DNA from: Pseudoalteromonas umbrosa
GTDB taxonomy: Bacteria > Pseudomonadota > Gammaproteobacteria > Enterobacterales > Alteromonadaceae
Assembly: GCF_030125375.1 (NCBI RefSeq)
Contig: NZ_JASJUU010000003.1
Location: 200,247-264,246 of the forward strand
Length of the DNA: 64,000 nt
Direction: 5' to 3'
Shown: positions 27,383 through 37,308 of the stretch, piece after piece
Layout: every line of letters starts with the position of its first letter
How positions within the stretch are numbered: position 1 is the stretch's first letter
Made by a program: the position numbers and the translations under genes
Notes under the pieces: model-generated
Told to the model about the DNA's origin: nothing
Seen by the model: the letters and a program-made list of their open reading frames with translations, nothing else
The model's database searches: none

Positions 27383-27958
27383 TTGCCATATTCAGTAGAC
27401 TCAGTATTATTTAATGTCATTGTCCATCGTGGCTTTCAGCTTTCTCTTTTCTTTACTGCAATATATTTTATTTATGATGGCCGCTTAAAGAGGGTTATTA
27501 AATTATTCGCTAAGCCATACAAATTGAAGCACTACCCTGACAAGCGTTTTTTGTCTTGGAGTATTACTTTTTTTGTTATTTTTATACTGCAATTTACAGA
27601 TGAGCCAATTAATAGTGCATTGCTAGATGTAGAAATGGAGACAATGTTAAGGCGGAAGTTATTTTATTTTTTCAAGATATGCTTTGGTTTTACCTGTATA
27701 CTGTGTATTTATACGCTTCATTCTCTTTGCAGATGTGTATTTTCTTCACCTACGAGATATTGCATTTATATCCTGCTCACTACCATAACCACTAATTTTA
27801 TAGAGCTTGTGCTTAGAGGCTTTTTTGATATCAATGTATTTATTCCTATATACCGGTTCTTTGGTGCATTACATTACATTTTTCTGACGCTTGTACTTCT
27901 ATCATATCCATACTGCCGAACTAGAGTATTGAGAAGGAAAGTCAACGAGGTAAGCTAA
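27383..27958 (+). CDS. Membrane protein, paralogue A
   Basis: 191 residues from TTG at 27383 (start uncertain; GGGGTGAG lies just upstream). About five hydrophobic segments. It shares blocks with the next gene: LRRKLFYFFKICFGF versus FRRKLFYLMKMGFGL, and LQFTDEPINSALLDVE versus MQFADNPMNHAIIDLD. No family recognised. Confidence 0.65.
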   Translation: MPYSVDSVLFNVIVHRGFQLSLFFTAIYFIYDGRLKRVIKLFAKPYKLKHYPDKRFLSWSITFFVIFILQFTDEPINSALLDVEMETMLRRKLFYFFKICFGFTCILCIYTLHSLCRCVFSSPTRYCIYILLTTITTNFIELVLRGFFDINVFIPIYRFFGALHYIFLTLVLLSYPYCRTRVLRRKVNEVS

Positions 27959-28235
27959 AAGTTTATGGCTAAAACTTTTGCTATGTCATGTAATAGGTTT
28001 CTTACATAATTCGAACTTTCACTTACCATCAAACATGCTTTCGCTCCTTGTCGTCTCTCATTTCTTGTTAATAGCTTCACTTGGAGATAACACTTTAGGC
28101 TTTGAATAGTTGTGTTGTTTCTAAGTCAGCACTAGTGTACTTTATTGTGGTTTTTACATCTTCATCCCTTTTTAAATGGGCTTTTAGCAATATGCACAAT
28201 CAGGGTTTGACTAATAAAAGTTTTGAGAGTGGTCT

Positions 28236-28814
28236 GTGTTTAAGTTTATAGCTGAAAACTACAACGTTATTCCATTTCGAAGCTTTCAGTTTTTTATGAC
28301 GATGGCACTTTTCTATTTAATTTATGAAGTGAAATGCCATGGTGCAGCAATTTTCTATGATCGAACTATAGAGCTGAAAACCGAGACCGATAAAAACCTT
28401 GTTTCTTGGGGGATCACTTTCAGTATTCTTTATATAATGCAATTTGCGGACAATCCGATGAATCACGCAATTATTGATCTTGATGTAGATTATTTATTTA
28501 GAAGAAAGCTATTCTATTTGATGAAAATGGGCTTTGGGCTCATGTTTTTTATATCTCTATACGCACTGCATGCACTTAGAGGCTGTTCATTTTCTCGTGT
28601 TACTCGAAGCATATTTTATCTCTATACAGTTCTAATTACGATACACTTTTTACAGTTCATTTTAAGAGGATATATTGAGACAGATGTACTTAGCCCTCTT
28701 TATCGTCTAAACGCCATGCTCAGCTACTTTCTTGTCACAATAACTATGTTATCACACCCTGTATCCCAACTTTATTGTCGCCATAAGGAGAAGGTAAGAG
28801 ATGACTCTAAGTAG
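28236..28814 (+). CDS. Membrane protein, paralogue B
   Basis: 192 residues from GTG at 28236. Same length, same hydrophobic pattern and many conserved residues as the gene at 27383, so a tandem duplication that has diverged widely. It ends 5 bp from the convergent H-NOX gene. Function unknown; the conserved charged RRKLF motif between helices may be a loop with a role. Confidence 0.7.
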   Translation: MFKFIAENYNVIPFRSFQFFMTMALFYLIYEVKCHGAAIFYDRTIELKTETDKNLVSWGITFSILYIMQFADNPMNHAIIDLDVDYLFRRKLFYLMKMGFGLMFFISLYALHALRGCSFSRVTRSIFYLYTVLITIHFLQFILRGYIETDVLSPLYRLNAMLSYFLVTITMLSHPVSQLYCRHKEKVRDDSK

Positions 28815-28819
28815 TTTCT

Positions 28820-29377
28820 TCATAGTTCTACGCCGTTTGCATAGGTAATCGAATATTTAGCGCAGTTTTGATTATCCTGCCAGTTTAATTGTTTTGTTAC
28901 GGTTATTTGTACACCGTAGTAATCGGCCATACCAGCCAATACACCTTCAACCAGATCGAACATTCTGCGTGCTGAAGTATAAATAAGCTGTGCTTCAAAC
29001 AAGGAAAGCGTGTTGTATTGAAATGTTGGCGGCAGCGCATCTGGGTAGAGCTTTTTAAGTTCTATATGATGTAAGTCATCTAGTTGTTGCAATACATAGG
29101 CAGGGTGTGTGTAATCAGTGAAATGCTTAGGTAGTAACCCTGACAACCTTGGGTAAAGCCATTTACCAAAACTAAAATGCGCTTGTGCGAGTGTAATACC
29201 GATTTTATTAATAACGATATCGACCAATTCAATAAGGTGCTCATCAGGGTAATTTTCTGTCCGTACAAATGCGGTGTTAGTATCAAACGAGCAGGCTTCG
29301 AAAGCGTCATATAACACTTCTTCGCCAGCTACTTCAGTGACAAACTCTTCAAGTAAGATAAAAATATGACCTTTCAT
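28820..29377 (-). CDS. H-NOX haem nitric-oxide sensor
   Basis: 185 residues, [13 protein letters not shown]... typical of bacterial H-NOX. Proximal haem His is 103 or 104 in DDLHHIELKKLYPDALPPTF, and the haem-propionate motif Y133-x-S135-x-R137 is intact. Known: binds NO and inhibits its partner histidine kinase, affecting biofilm and c-di-GMP in Shewanella and Pseudoalteromonas relatives. The start overlaps the kinase stop by one base, so kinase and H-NOX are coupled. Confidence 0.93.
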   Translation of the reverse strand: MKGHIFILLEEFVTEVAGEEVLYDAFEACSFDTNTAFVRTENYPDEHLIELVDIVINKIGITLAQAHFSFGKWLYPRLSGLLPKHFTDYTHPAYVLQQLDDLHHIELKKLYPDALPPTFQYNTLSLFEAQLIYTSARRMFDLVEGVLAGMADYYGVQITVTKQLNWQDNQNCAKYSITYANGVEL

Positions 29378-30321
29378 TAAGCAAACTCCGGTTTAAATGG
29401 CAGACTAATGGTAAAGCGCGTACCTTTACCCTCTGTACTTTCAACGGCGATTTTTCCTTTGTGTTGCTGAATGATTTTGTAAGAAATCGATAGGCCCAAT
29501 CCTGTGCCTTTACCGACCGGCTTAGTGGTAAAAAATGGGTCAAATATATTACGTAGGTTTTGCGCTGATATCCCCATGCCATCATCGGCAATAGTGACGT
29601 AAATATTGCGCTCATCAAAGCTGCTGATGATGTCAATTTTGCCAAGCTTCTCAATTGCTTGACCGGCATTGATTAATAAGTTTAAAAACACTTGGCATAA
29701 CTTGTTACCACTACATACAAGCTTGGGTAACTTGCCAAGCTGGGTGTTCAAGGTCGCGTGATGTTTAAAGCTGCTCTGTGCCAAATTGATTGCTTGATCA
29801 AGGACTAGGTTGAGATCCTCTGGTACCATTTCCTCGTTGTCGATATGTGTGTAGTTGCGAAGCTCAGTGACAATTGACGCAATCTTATTGAGGCCACACA
29901 AGGATTCATCCATCAAATCTGGGATATCATCTTGAATAATGGCCACGTCGTAGCTGGATTTGAGCGCTAACATTGCTTGCTCGTCTGGTGCCATTTTTTC
30001 AAGGTCGTCCTGATACGCAAGTAAAGTAATGAGATACATTTTAAGCGTTTCAATATTCGATTTGGCATAGCCAGTAGGGGTGTTGAGTTCATGTGCGACC
30101 CCCGCAGAAAGCTGCCCTAGAGAGGCCATCTTCTCTTGTTGAATTAATTGCACCTCTTGCTTTTTGAGCGCCTCAAGTGCTTCGCAGAGTTCTTCATTCG
30201 CTTTGTACAAGCTTCGCGCTCTGGACTCGAGCAAATCTTCAGCGTGTGCTTTACCTGCTAGCGCACGTTGAAGCTTTTTCTCAAGTAGCGCGATGGTTTT
30301 ACTTGCTTCTAGTGTTGTCAT
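29377..30321 (-). CDS. H-NOX-associated histidine kinase (HnoK-like)
   Basis: 314 residues, no transmembrane segment and no classic sensor domain. N-terminal coiled coil (about 5-65), HisKA with His77 in [15 protein letters not shown], then HATPase ([41 protein letters not shown]). Order kinase then H-NOX in one operon, as in HnoK/H-NOX pairs, where NO-bound H-NOX stops autophosphorylation. The cognate regulators are not in this window. Confidence 0.92.
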   Translation of the reverse strand: MTTLEASKTIALLEKKLQRALAGKAHAEDLLESRARSLYKANEELCEALEALKKQEVQLIQQEKMASLGQLSAGVAHELNTPTGYAKSNIETLKMYLITLLAYQDDLEKMAPDEQAMLALKSSYDVAIIQDDIPDLMDESLCGLNKIASIVTELRNYTHIDNEEMVPEDLNLVLDQAINLAQSSFKHHATLNTQLGKLPKLVCSGNKLCQVFLNLLINAGQAIEKLGKIDIISSFDERNIYVTIADDGMGISAQNLRNIFDPFFTTKPVGKGTGLGLSISYKIIQQHKGKIAVESTEGKGTRFTISLPFKPEFA

Positions 30322-30740
30322 GCAAATCCAATCTAGTCGTTACATTTACTAACATCAAAGCAAGAATAGCTCCAATTTAGCTATAAATAGTAATTTTGTA
30401 TTTTTTACGTTGGAAAAACAATGAGTAAGAAAATGCTAGCCTCAGTTTGAAGAAGAATGTAAAAGCATTTTTTGCATATTGCAAAGACCTAAAAAGGCGA
30501 AATTAATTCTCAAAATGCGAAAACTCAATACGCAAAGGCTGTGAGTCTCAATTTGCGAAAAGCGAAGCTGTTTTGCAAACTGGTACTGGCAGATGCTGCC
30601 AAAATATATGCCGTTTGCGCCAAATGAAGTTGGGAGTGGTTGCCTTCACTTTTCTTACTTATTTGCTTTTTAGCTTCCTCTTGGGTAGGCAGGTAAAGGA
30701 TTAAAAATGCCTCTATATCAATCATATTGAGGAAAATAAA
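30322..30740. other. Intergenic stretch between divergent genes
   Basis: About 420 bp between the kinase start (30321) and the RTX gene (30741). A 66-codon minus-strand ORF is open but has no ribosome site or family; no hairpin terminator is clear. Presumably two divergent promoters. Confidence 0.4.
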
Positions 30741-32243
30741 ATGATGTTTAAAAAAAGTACACTCTGCGCAGCTTTGGCATTTGGTTTGTCAAATTATGCG
30801 ATGGCGGGCTGCGGCGGTTTAAGTGACGGCGCAAGCGCTTATATTGACGGCGATACACTAAAAATTAATGGCACGAATAGCAGCGAGAAGTTCACGCTGA
30901 GTGTGTCTGGCGATAATTTGAAGGTCACTCGAAGAGTGGGCAACAGTAGTAGCTGCGATAGCTTTTATTTGAGCCAAATTGACGAGGTTTATGCTGTGCT
31001 TCACAGTGGCAATGACACCTACAATGGCAAGGATGTCAATGTCATTCAAAAGGTGTATGGCGGCGATGGTAACGACCACATCACCACAGGTCGTCAGAAC
31101 GACTATATTCGCGGTGGAAATAATAACGATACGATTTTTGGTAACAGCGGCAACGACACCATTTTAGGTGACAATGGCGATGATGAAGTGGATGGCGGTT
31201 ATGGAAATGACTCTATCCGCGGCGGTAGTGGCCATGACAAATTACTGGGCTCGTACAACAACGATACAATTTTAGGTGACAACGGCGGCGACCTCATCAT
31301 GGGTGGTCAAGGTGAAGATAGACTGTACGGCGGCAATGATAATGATTACATCGGCGGTGGGTGTGTGCTTGAAAACGCCAATGGCGGTGATATTTACGAT
31401 GCACCGCACTGTGACCACAGTAAAGATGGCGCTGATAAGCTGTACGGCGGCAACGGCCATGATGTGCTAAGCGGCGGCAGAGGCAGCGATACTTTACATG
31501 GTGATGACGGCGACGATTACCTTGCGGGTAACGAAGGCCGTGAAGACCGCTTGCATGGTGGTGACGGCGATGATGCGTTGTTTGAAGATGGCGACGGCAA
31601 TTCAAACAACAAGCGTTGGCACAAAGCATGGGGTAATGACGGCGACGATATCCTCGTGACCAACGGCGAGTTCTCCGATCAAGAAGGGGGTAAAGGAAAC
31701 GATGTGATCATCGCGCTTTCAACGGGATATGATGCCAAAATTGAAGGCGGTAAAAACGGCGACTACATTTGGACTGGCGACAGTGCTCCACAAGGTTCAT
31801 GTGGTCAGGGCAATGACAAAGGTATGGTCTTTCTGGACAAATGCGAAGGCACGACTTGGGTAGATGACTACCAAGGCTTGCTGTCAAAAGTGGATAAGCG
31901 CAGTAACTTTGATAACCCCTATTTTGATGCCGCTGATGCCGTAGTAGAAATGGATAACTCGTACTCAGGCTTTAAAAATGGCTGGCGTAGTTATAAAGAA
32001 AACCAAAAGCCGCATGCTTTGTATGACATAGTGTCATCATCGGTGTTTTACCGCTGGTTAGATAACCGCGCGACCACGCCTTGGTCATATTACGAGTGGA
32101 AAGTGTCATTTAACCCAGGCAATGGCATGTATGGTACATATACTCACTGTATGGAAGACAATGTGGCTTATAACTGTGTATGGCAAATCGGCCAAAGCCA
32201 GCAATGCTACAATAAAGACGGTAATACAATTTCATGTGACTAA
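30741..32243 (+). CDS. Exported RTX-repeat calcium-binding protein
   Basis: 500 residues. Signal peptide (MMFKKSTLCAALAFGLSNYAMA) with a GAGGAAAA ribosome site. About residues 100-290 are glycine/aspartate nonapeptide repeats of the RTX type (YGGDGNDHI, FGNSGNDTILGDNGDD, YGGNGHDVLSGGRGSD), which fold as a calcium-bound beta-roll. The C-terminal 200 residues are unique and Cys-containing. Most RTX proteins use type I secretion without a signal peptide; here a Sec signal is present and no type I transporter is nearby, so it may be periplasmic, surface-bound or type II secreted. Confidence 0.85.
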   Translation: MMFKKSTLCAALAFGLSNYAMAGCGGLSDGASAYIDGDTLKINGTNSSEKFTLSVSGDNLKVTRRVGNSSSCDSFYLSQIDEVYAVLHSGNDTYNGKDVNVIQKVYGGDGNDHITTGRQNDYIRGGNNNDTIFGNSGNDTILGDNGDDEVDGGYGNDSIRGGSGHDKLLGSYNNDTILGDNGGDLIMGGQGEDRLYGGNDNDYIGGGCVLENANGGDIYDAPHCDHSKDGADKLYGGNGHDVLSGGRGSDTLHGDDGDDYLAGNEGREDRLHGGDGDDALFEDGDGNSNNKRWHKAWGNDGDDILVTNGEFSDQEGGKGNDVIIALSTGYDAKIEGGKNGDYIWTGDSAPQGSCGQGNDKGMVFLDKCEGTTWVDDYQGLLSKVDKRSNFDNPYFDAADAVVEMDNSYSGFKNGWRSYKENQKPHALYDIVSSSVFYRWLDNRATTPWSYYEWKVSFNPGNGMYGTYTHCMEDNVAYNCVWQIGQSQQCYNKDGNTISCD

Positions 32244-32271
32244 CCTGATCTGGTAATTAGGTTATCAACCA

Positions 32272-32296
32272 AAGCCCACGTTTGTGGGCTTTTTTG
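32272..32296 (+). terminator. Terminator after the RTX gene
   Basis: AAGCCCAC (32272-32279) / GTGGGCTT (32284-32291) then a T run. Confidence 0.85.
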
Positions 32297-32379
32297 GTGG
32301 TGGGGTTATTGCTGCTGGATTGAGTATTGAGTGTAGGAGCTATGTTGAGTACGTGCGGTTGTGTATCAACTAAGTTTTA

Positions 32380-33210
32380 TAAAGCAAATGGATTGTGGGG
32401 CAAGCCCGCAATGACGGGTGTTTAGATTGAAGCTGAGCCCCAACTGCGTCATCCTGACGAGCGTCAGGATCCATATGTTGTTCACTCAAAGGGCCAACAT
32501 TCAAGTTGTTTAAAAGAATGGATTGCGGGGCAAGCCCACAATGACAAATGTTTAGATTTAAACAGAACCCTAACCGCGTCATCCTGACGAACGTCAGGAA
32601 CCATTTTGATTCACCCAAAGTGCCAACCATTCAGATTGTTTAAATAAATAGATTGCGGGGTAAAAGCTCACAATGACAAATGTTTAGATTGAAAGCAGAT
32701 TTCAAATCCCGTCATCCTTACGAACGTCAGGATCCATATGTTGTTCACTCATAGGGCCAACATTCAGGTTGTTTAAAAGAATGGATTGCGGGGCAAGTTC
32801 ACAATGACACATGTTTAGATAGAAAGCAGGTTTCAAATCCCGTCATCCTGACGAAAGTCAGGATCTATTTTCTGTTCACTCAAAGCGCCGACTATTCAGA
32901 TTGTTTAAAAGAATAGATTGCGGGACAAGCCCGCAATGACGGATGTGTAGAGCGAATCAGAGCTACAACCGCGTCATCCTGACGAAAGTCAGGATCCATT
33001 TTGATTCACTCAAAGCACCAACCATTTAGGTTGTTTAAAAGAATGGGTTGCGGGGCAAGCCCACAATGACGAATGTTTAGATTTAAGCTGAGTCCAAACT
33101 GCGTCATCCTGACGAATGTCAGGATCCATGTGTTGTTCAATTAAAAGCACCGATCAGTCAAGGTGCATAAAAGAATGGATTGCGGGGCAAGCCCGTAATG
33201 ACGAGGTTGG
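32380..33210. repeat. Palindromic repeat array, about 131-bp period (left array)
   Basis: Two hairpin elements alternate. Element A: ATTGCGGGGCAAGCCCGCAAT and variants at about 32392, 32521, 32651, 32785, 32916, 33046 and 33178. Element B: ATCCTGACGAACGTCAGGAT and variants, starts 32448, 32578, 32711, 32842, 32973 and 33103 (spacings 130, 133, 131, 131, 130). The links between (TTGTTCACTCAAAGGGCCAAC, TTGTTTAAAAGAAT) are also conserved, so it is a mosaic REP/BIME-like tandem array, not CRISPR. Confidence 0.85.
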
Positions 33211-33656
33211 GAGTTATACATGTCTAAAATTTATCACTCAGTTCTAACCCTACGCCACCCTAAATTCTATTCAGGGCCCATATCTGCTATTCTCACCCGA
33301 AAACTCAACACATCAAACAAATCATAAATGCAAATAACAAAATAGATGTAATTGCATGTAATGGATGTCGACAGAATAAAAAGGTTATATTGGAAAGTTT
33401 TCTAAATTTTAAATGCTGTTCTTGTCACATTAAATTCAAAAAAATCCCGAATATCCGAGCTAAAACACTATAAATAGTGTGGGAAATCGTGTTAAATGAT
33501 GGCAAGCTATAAATTAATTAATACAAAGTTATTTGTTAATAGCAATTAGTTAGAAGTAAGCGGTTAAAGGACTTTTGAATCGCGTATAGCAGGACCTATC
33601 AAAGTCAGTCATTGTCTATACGTGCCACCGCAGAGTATTATTTTTTAAGGTGAGCG
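33211..33656. other. Gene-free leader of the defence block
   Basis: About 445 bp. The only structure noticed is the perfect palindrome ACACTATAAATAGTGT at 33465-33480, a possible operator or short hairpin. Presumed to hold the promoter of the operon from 33657. Confidence 0.4.
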
Positions 33657-34259
33657 ATGTCCGAGTCTACTTTCCATTATTACAGTCAACATGCCCAAGA
33701 ATTTGCAGATGCTACTCTGAATGTAGATATGCAGCCACTGTACACGCCTTTTTTACAAGCACTGCAAGATAAACCCAATTCGCAGCTGCATATTCTCGAT
33801 GCAGGATGTGGCAGTGGACGTGATGCATTGGCATTCAAAAAGCAAGGTTTTCAGGTAAGCGCGATGGATGCTTGTCCTGAGTTCGTCGAAATTGCTTCCA
33901 ACCTGCTAAACCAACCAGTGCAGCACGCACGCTTTGAATCATTCGATCACGTCGCAGAGTTCGATGGTATTTGGGCGTGTGCCAGTTTATTGCATGTTGA
34001 ACATCGCCACTTATCAAGCGTTATGCAAAATCTAGAACAAGCACTCAAGCCTAAAGGGGTCATGTATGCCTCATTTAAACATGGGCAAGGTGAACGAATG
34101 CACGGCGAGCGGCACTTTTCAGATCTCGATGAAAAAGGTCTCGGGCAGTTACTTGAGGGGTTACCCTCACTGGATGCCATTAAAGTATGGGTGACAGAAG
34201 ATAGGCGGCCCGGGCGAGAGAACGAACTTTGGTTAAATTGTTTACTTAGGAAGGATTAA
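33657..34259 (+). CDS. Class I SAM-dependent methyltransferase in defence block
   Basis: 200 residues. Motif I ILDAGCGSGRDALAF, acidic VSAMDACPEF, and the ASLLHV and LKPKGVMYASFKHG segments mark a TehB/Methyltransf_25-like enzyme rather than a DNA methylase: no NPPY or PC motif is present. It ends 4 bp before the PLD-helicase gene, so it is in one operon with it. Substrate unknown. Confidence 0.82.
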   Translation: MSESTFHYYSQHAQEFADATLNVDMQPLYTPFLQALQDKPNSQLHILDAGCGSGRDALAFKKQGFQVSAMDACPEFVEIASNLLNQPVQHARFESFDHVAEFDGIWACASLLHVEHRHLSSVMQNLEQALKPKGVMYASFKHGQGERMHGERHFSDLDEKGLGQLLEGLPSLDAIKVWVTEDRRPGRENELWLNCLLRKD

Positions 34260-34263
34260 TTAA

Positions 34264-37200
34264 GTGAATAGTTTTAACCAAGGAAGAGCACATCAACTAA
34301 ACACCCAAAAACAACTCTATACCGGAGGAGATGACCCGCTCCTTCCTGCGCTGCTGCAAGCCATCGAGCACGCTGATGAAATAGAGATTTCCGTCTCTTT
34401 TATTCAGCGTTCAGGGCTTAATTTACTGTTTGATGCCCTGTATACCGCGTTAAATAATGACACCAGCCTAAAACTACTTACCTCTGATTATTTAGGGTAT
34501 ACCTGTCCGCAGGCACTAAAAGCGCTTATATCTCTACAAAGTTTGGGTGCTGAGCTCAGGGTATTTGAGACTAAACCTCAAGATAGCTTTCATATGAAGT
34601 CATATATTTTCACCAAAACACAGGGTGAAAACGGTCAGGTATATGAGGGCAGCGCGTTTGTTGGCTCGAATAATATTAGTAAAGTGGCACTGACAAGCGG
34701 ACTCGAATGGGCTTTTCGGCATGACTATTTTCCTGTGTCACCAAGCACTAACGATGATGCTTTTTTTGAATTTAAACGGGCGTTTGAGGCAGTATTCAAC
34801 CATCCACAAGTGACTAACCTAACTGATCAGTGGATTGACGCGTATCAACAGCGCAGAGTTAAACCTGAGTTTCGCGCTGTGAGTGCAGATACCAATGAAG
34901 AGCCACCTGAGGTGTTCCCTCCAAGGCCAGAGCAGGAAGCTGCATTGAAAAAGCTCACCCAAACCAGAGCCAATGGCTATAAACGGGGCCTTGTGGTACT
35001 GGCAACAGGCATGGGAAAAACCTGGCTCGCGGCACTGGATGTACAGCAGGTAAAGGCTAAGAAAATCTTGTTTGTTGCACATCGTGACGAGATCCTCACA
35101 CAAGCGGCTAAAACCTTTACCCATCTACTTGGCTGCACAGTTGGTTTTTACAACGCAAAGTCTAAAAACATCGAGTCAAATTGCTTGTTTGCATCAGTAC
35201 AAACACTTGGTAAAACCAGTAATTTAGCTAATTTCTCTGCGGCGCACTTTGATTACATCATCATTGATGAATTTCATCATGCGAGCAGTAAAATGTATCG
35301 CAATGTTTTGTCGTATTTTACCCCGCAGTTTTTGCTGGGCTTAACCGCGACGCCAGAGCGCACCGACCAAGCGGATATTTTGGGCTTGTGTGACAATAAC
35401 CTCGTGTATGAGCGTAACATGGTGCAAGGCATCGATGCGAAAACGCTTGCGCCATTCCATTACTACGGTATTTGGGATGAAAGCGTAGACTACACCGCCA
35501 TACCATGGCGAAATGGCAAGTTTGACCCAAAGAGCTTAGATAATCACTTTGCCACAGAGCAAAGAGCCAAGCATGCACTACAGCACTACAACAAGCTTGC
35601 ACAAACGCGCACGCTGGCGTTTTGTATTTCCAGAGTGCATGCGGATCATATGGCTGAGTACTTTAATCAGGCGGGGAACCGTGCAGCGTCCGTACACGGT
35701 GACTCAAAAGTAAAACGCTGTGAAGCGCTCGCTCAGTTGGAATCTGGCAAGCTACAGGTCATATTCAGTGTCGATTTATTCAACGAAGGCACTGATATTC
35801 CAAGCATAGATACCGTGATGATGCTCAGGCCCAGCGAGTCTAAAATTTTGTTTTTGCAGCAGCTTGGCAGAGGGCTGAGAACGCATAAGGATAAAACCCA
35901 TTTAGTGGTGATGGATTTTATTGGTAATCACCACAGCTTTTTAAACAAACCCTATGCTTTGCTTGGCGCACATTCACCCAAGGAATTGGCGACAAAACTA
36001 AAGCACAACGCGCAGAACAGCACATTACCCGATGGCTGTTTTATTAATTACGATTTGGCCATTACGGACTTTTGGCAAAAACTTGCTAAAGCGCAGCGCA
36101 CCAATGCACTTGAAGACTATCAAAACCTAGCCGAACTACTCGGTCATGGCCCCAGTGCCAGTGAGTTTTTCCATGAATATGGCGATATTAAAAAAGCCAA
36201 ACAGCAGGGCAGTTGGTTTGAGCTGGTAGCAAACGCAGGACTCAGCAAAAACATCACCTCACATTGGCTTGCACCTTTCCAAGCATTCTTACATAAAGGC
36301 GTTGAGCAAACACCCATGACCAAATGCTTTAAAGCTATTTTGCTGGAAGCGTTTGTTGCATTGGACGGGGTTTCAAATCCCACCAGCTTAAAGGCTTTGG
36401 CCGATAAAAGTTATGATGTGCTGATGCGCTACCCACAGCTGCGTGCTTTAGACATTGCAAAAAAAGATCAAAGTAAAACCAAAGGCAGTGCAGCTTGGTT
36501 TAAGTATTGGTTAATCAATCCGATAAATGCGTTTACCGACATTGTAAAACCAGTGCACAAGCGCAAAGATCATCATTGGTTTGTGGTTGAACAACCTGCA
36601 AATACACCCATTGAGGATGCGTTGTTTAAGCTCAATATCGAGGTTAATGAGCAAGATGTAGCACAGCTTTATGACTGCATACTTGAGCTAAGCCAATATC
36701 GACTAGCTCATTATCTCAAAAGCAAAAGTGAGAAGTTAGCCGCCATTGAACAGCAGCAAGCTAACAGCACCAGTCATCAAGAGGTTGAGGGTAAAAACGA
36801 CAGCTCAATAGGCGCTGAATTAACCTCAGTGGAAAGTGCCCCTCCTCATGATAATTCAGCGGATGAAGCCGATATTGTTCAGCTGCCATATTTCCCAAAT
36901 TTAAAAATCGCGTGCGGTCATTTTAAAACGGGCGACACCAGTGATATGACAACCCTGCCAGCCCCTGAAGGCTGCGGTAAAGTCGACCCTCAAAAACACT
37001 TTTTGGCGCACGCCAGCGGCAATTCCATGAACGGCGGAAAGCACCCGATTTTAGACGGAGATCTACTCCTACTTGAGCGCATCACACCCGATAACGCAGG
37101 CTCGATCACCAATACCACCATCGCCATAGAGCGCTTTGATAGCGCAGGCGATGAGCAATTTTTATTACGCGATGTACAAAAACAGATAAATGCGCAAGGT

Positions 37201-37296
37201 GAAATAACTTACCTACTTGTGGCAAGAAATCCAGAGTATGCAGTCATGGAAGCCAGTGATGAGTTTGTGACGTTTGCGCGGTTGAGAAAAAGTTAG
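34264..37296 (+). CDS. PLD-nuclease / SF2 helicase with C-terminal S24-like domain
   Basis: 1010 residues from GTG. N-terminal phospholipase-D-like nuclease with a single H-x-K (His110/Lys112) and GSNN; SF2 helicase with Walker A ATGMGKT (Lys252), DEFH box at 335-338, LTATPER and QQLGRGLR; an unassigned helical region (about 560-840); and a C-terminal LexA/S24-like fold (about 885-1010) with Ser921 in SGNSM and LDGDLLLLER. The usual catalytic Lys position reads FLLRDV (Arg969), so autoproteolysis may be lost. Looks like a nucleic-acid-sensing or restriction-type defence effector. Confidence 0.85.
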   Translation: MNSFNQGRAHQLNTQKQLYTGGDDPLLPALLQAIEHADEIEISVSFIQRSGLNLLFDALYTALNNDTSLKLLTSDYLGYTCPQALKALISLQSLGAELRVFETKPQDSFHMKSYIFTKTQGENGQVYEGSAFVGSNNISKVALTSGLEWAFRHDYFPVSPSTNDDAFFEFKRAFEAVFNHPQVTNLTDQWIDAYQQRRVKPEFRAVSADTNEEPPEVFPPRPEQEAALKKLTQTRANGYKRGLVVLATGMGKTWLAALDVQQVKAKKILFVAHRDEILTQAAKTFTHLLGCTVGFYNAKSKNIESNCLFASVQTLGKTSNLANFSAAHFDYIIIDEFHHASSKMYRNVLSYFTPQFLLGLTATPERTDQADILGLCDNNLVYERNMVQGIDAKTLAPFHYYGIWDESVDYTAIPWRNGKFDPKSLDNHFATEQRAKHALQHYNKLAQTRTLAFCISRVHADHMAEYFNQAGNRAASVHGDSKVKRCEALAQLESGKLQVIFSVDLFNEGTDIPSIDTVMMLRPSESKILFLQQLGRGLRTHKDKTHLVVMDFIGNHHSFLNKPYALLGAHSPKELATKLKHNAQNSTLPDGCFINYDLAITDFWQKLAKAQRTNALEDYQNLAELLGHGPSASEFFHEYGDIKKAKQQGSWFELVANAGLSKNITSHWLAPFQAFLHKGVEQTPMTKCFKAILLEAFVALDGVSNPTSLKALADKSYDVLMRYPQLRALDIAKKDQSKTKGSAAWFKYWLINPINAFTDIVKPVHKRKDHHWFVVEQPANTPIEDALFKLNIEVNEQDVAQLYDCILELSQYRLAHYLKSKSEKLAAIEQQQANSTSHQEVEGKNDSSIGAELTSVESAPPHDNSADEADIVQLPYFPNLKIACGHFKTGDTSDMTTLPAPEGCGKVDPQKHFLAHASGNSMNGGKHPILDGDLLLLERITPDNAGSITNTTIAIERFDSAGDEQFLLRDVQKQINAQGEITYLLVARNPEYAVMEASDEFVTFARLRKS

Positions 37297-37308
37297 AGGA
37301 GAAGTTAT

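Noticed and set aside
30525..30725. 66-residue minus-strand ORF
   Set aside because: No ribosome site, no family, and it would occupy the RTX gene promoter region.
32370..32630. 86-residue minus-strand ORF
   Set aside because: Lies within the left repeat array and reflects repeat periodicity only.
32380..33210. CRISPR array
   Set aside because: Units of about 131 bp are conserved along their whole length, with no unique spacers and no cas genes.
33657..34259. Restriction-modification DNA methylase
   Set aside because: No DNA-methylase catalytic motif (NPPY/DPPY or PC) is visible; it is a small-molecule-type methyltransferase.
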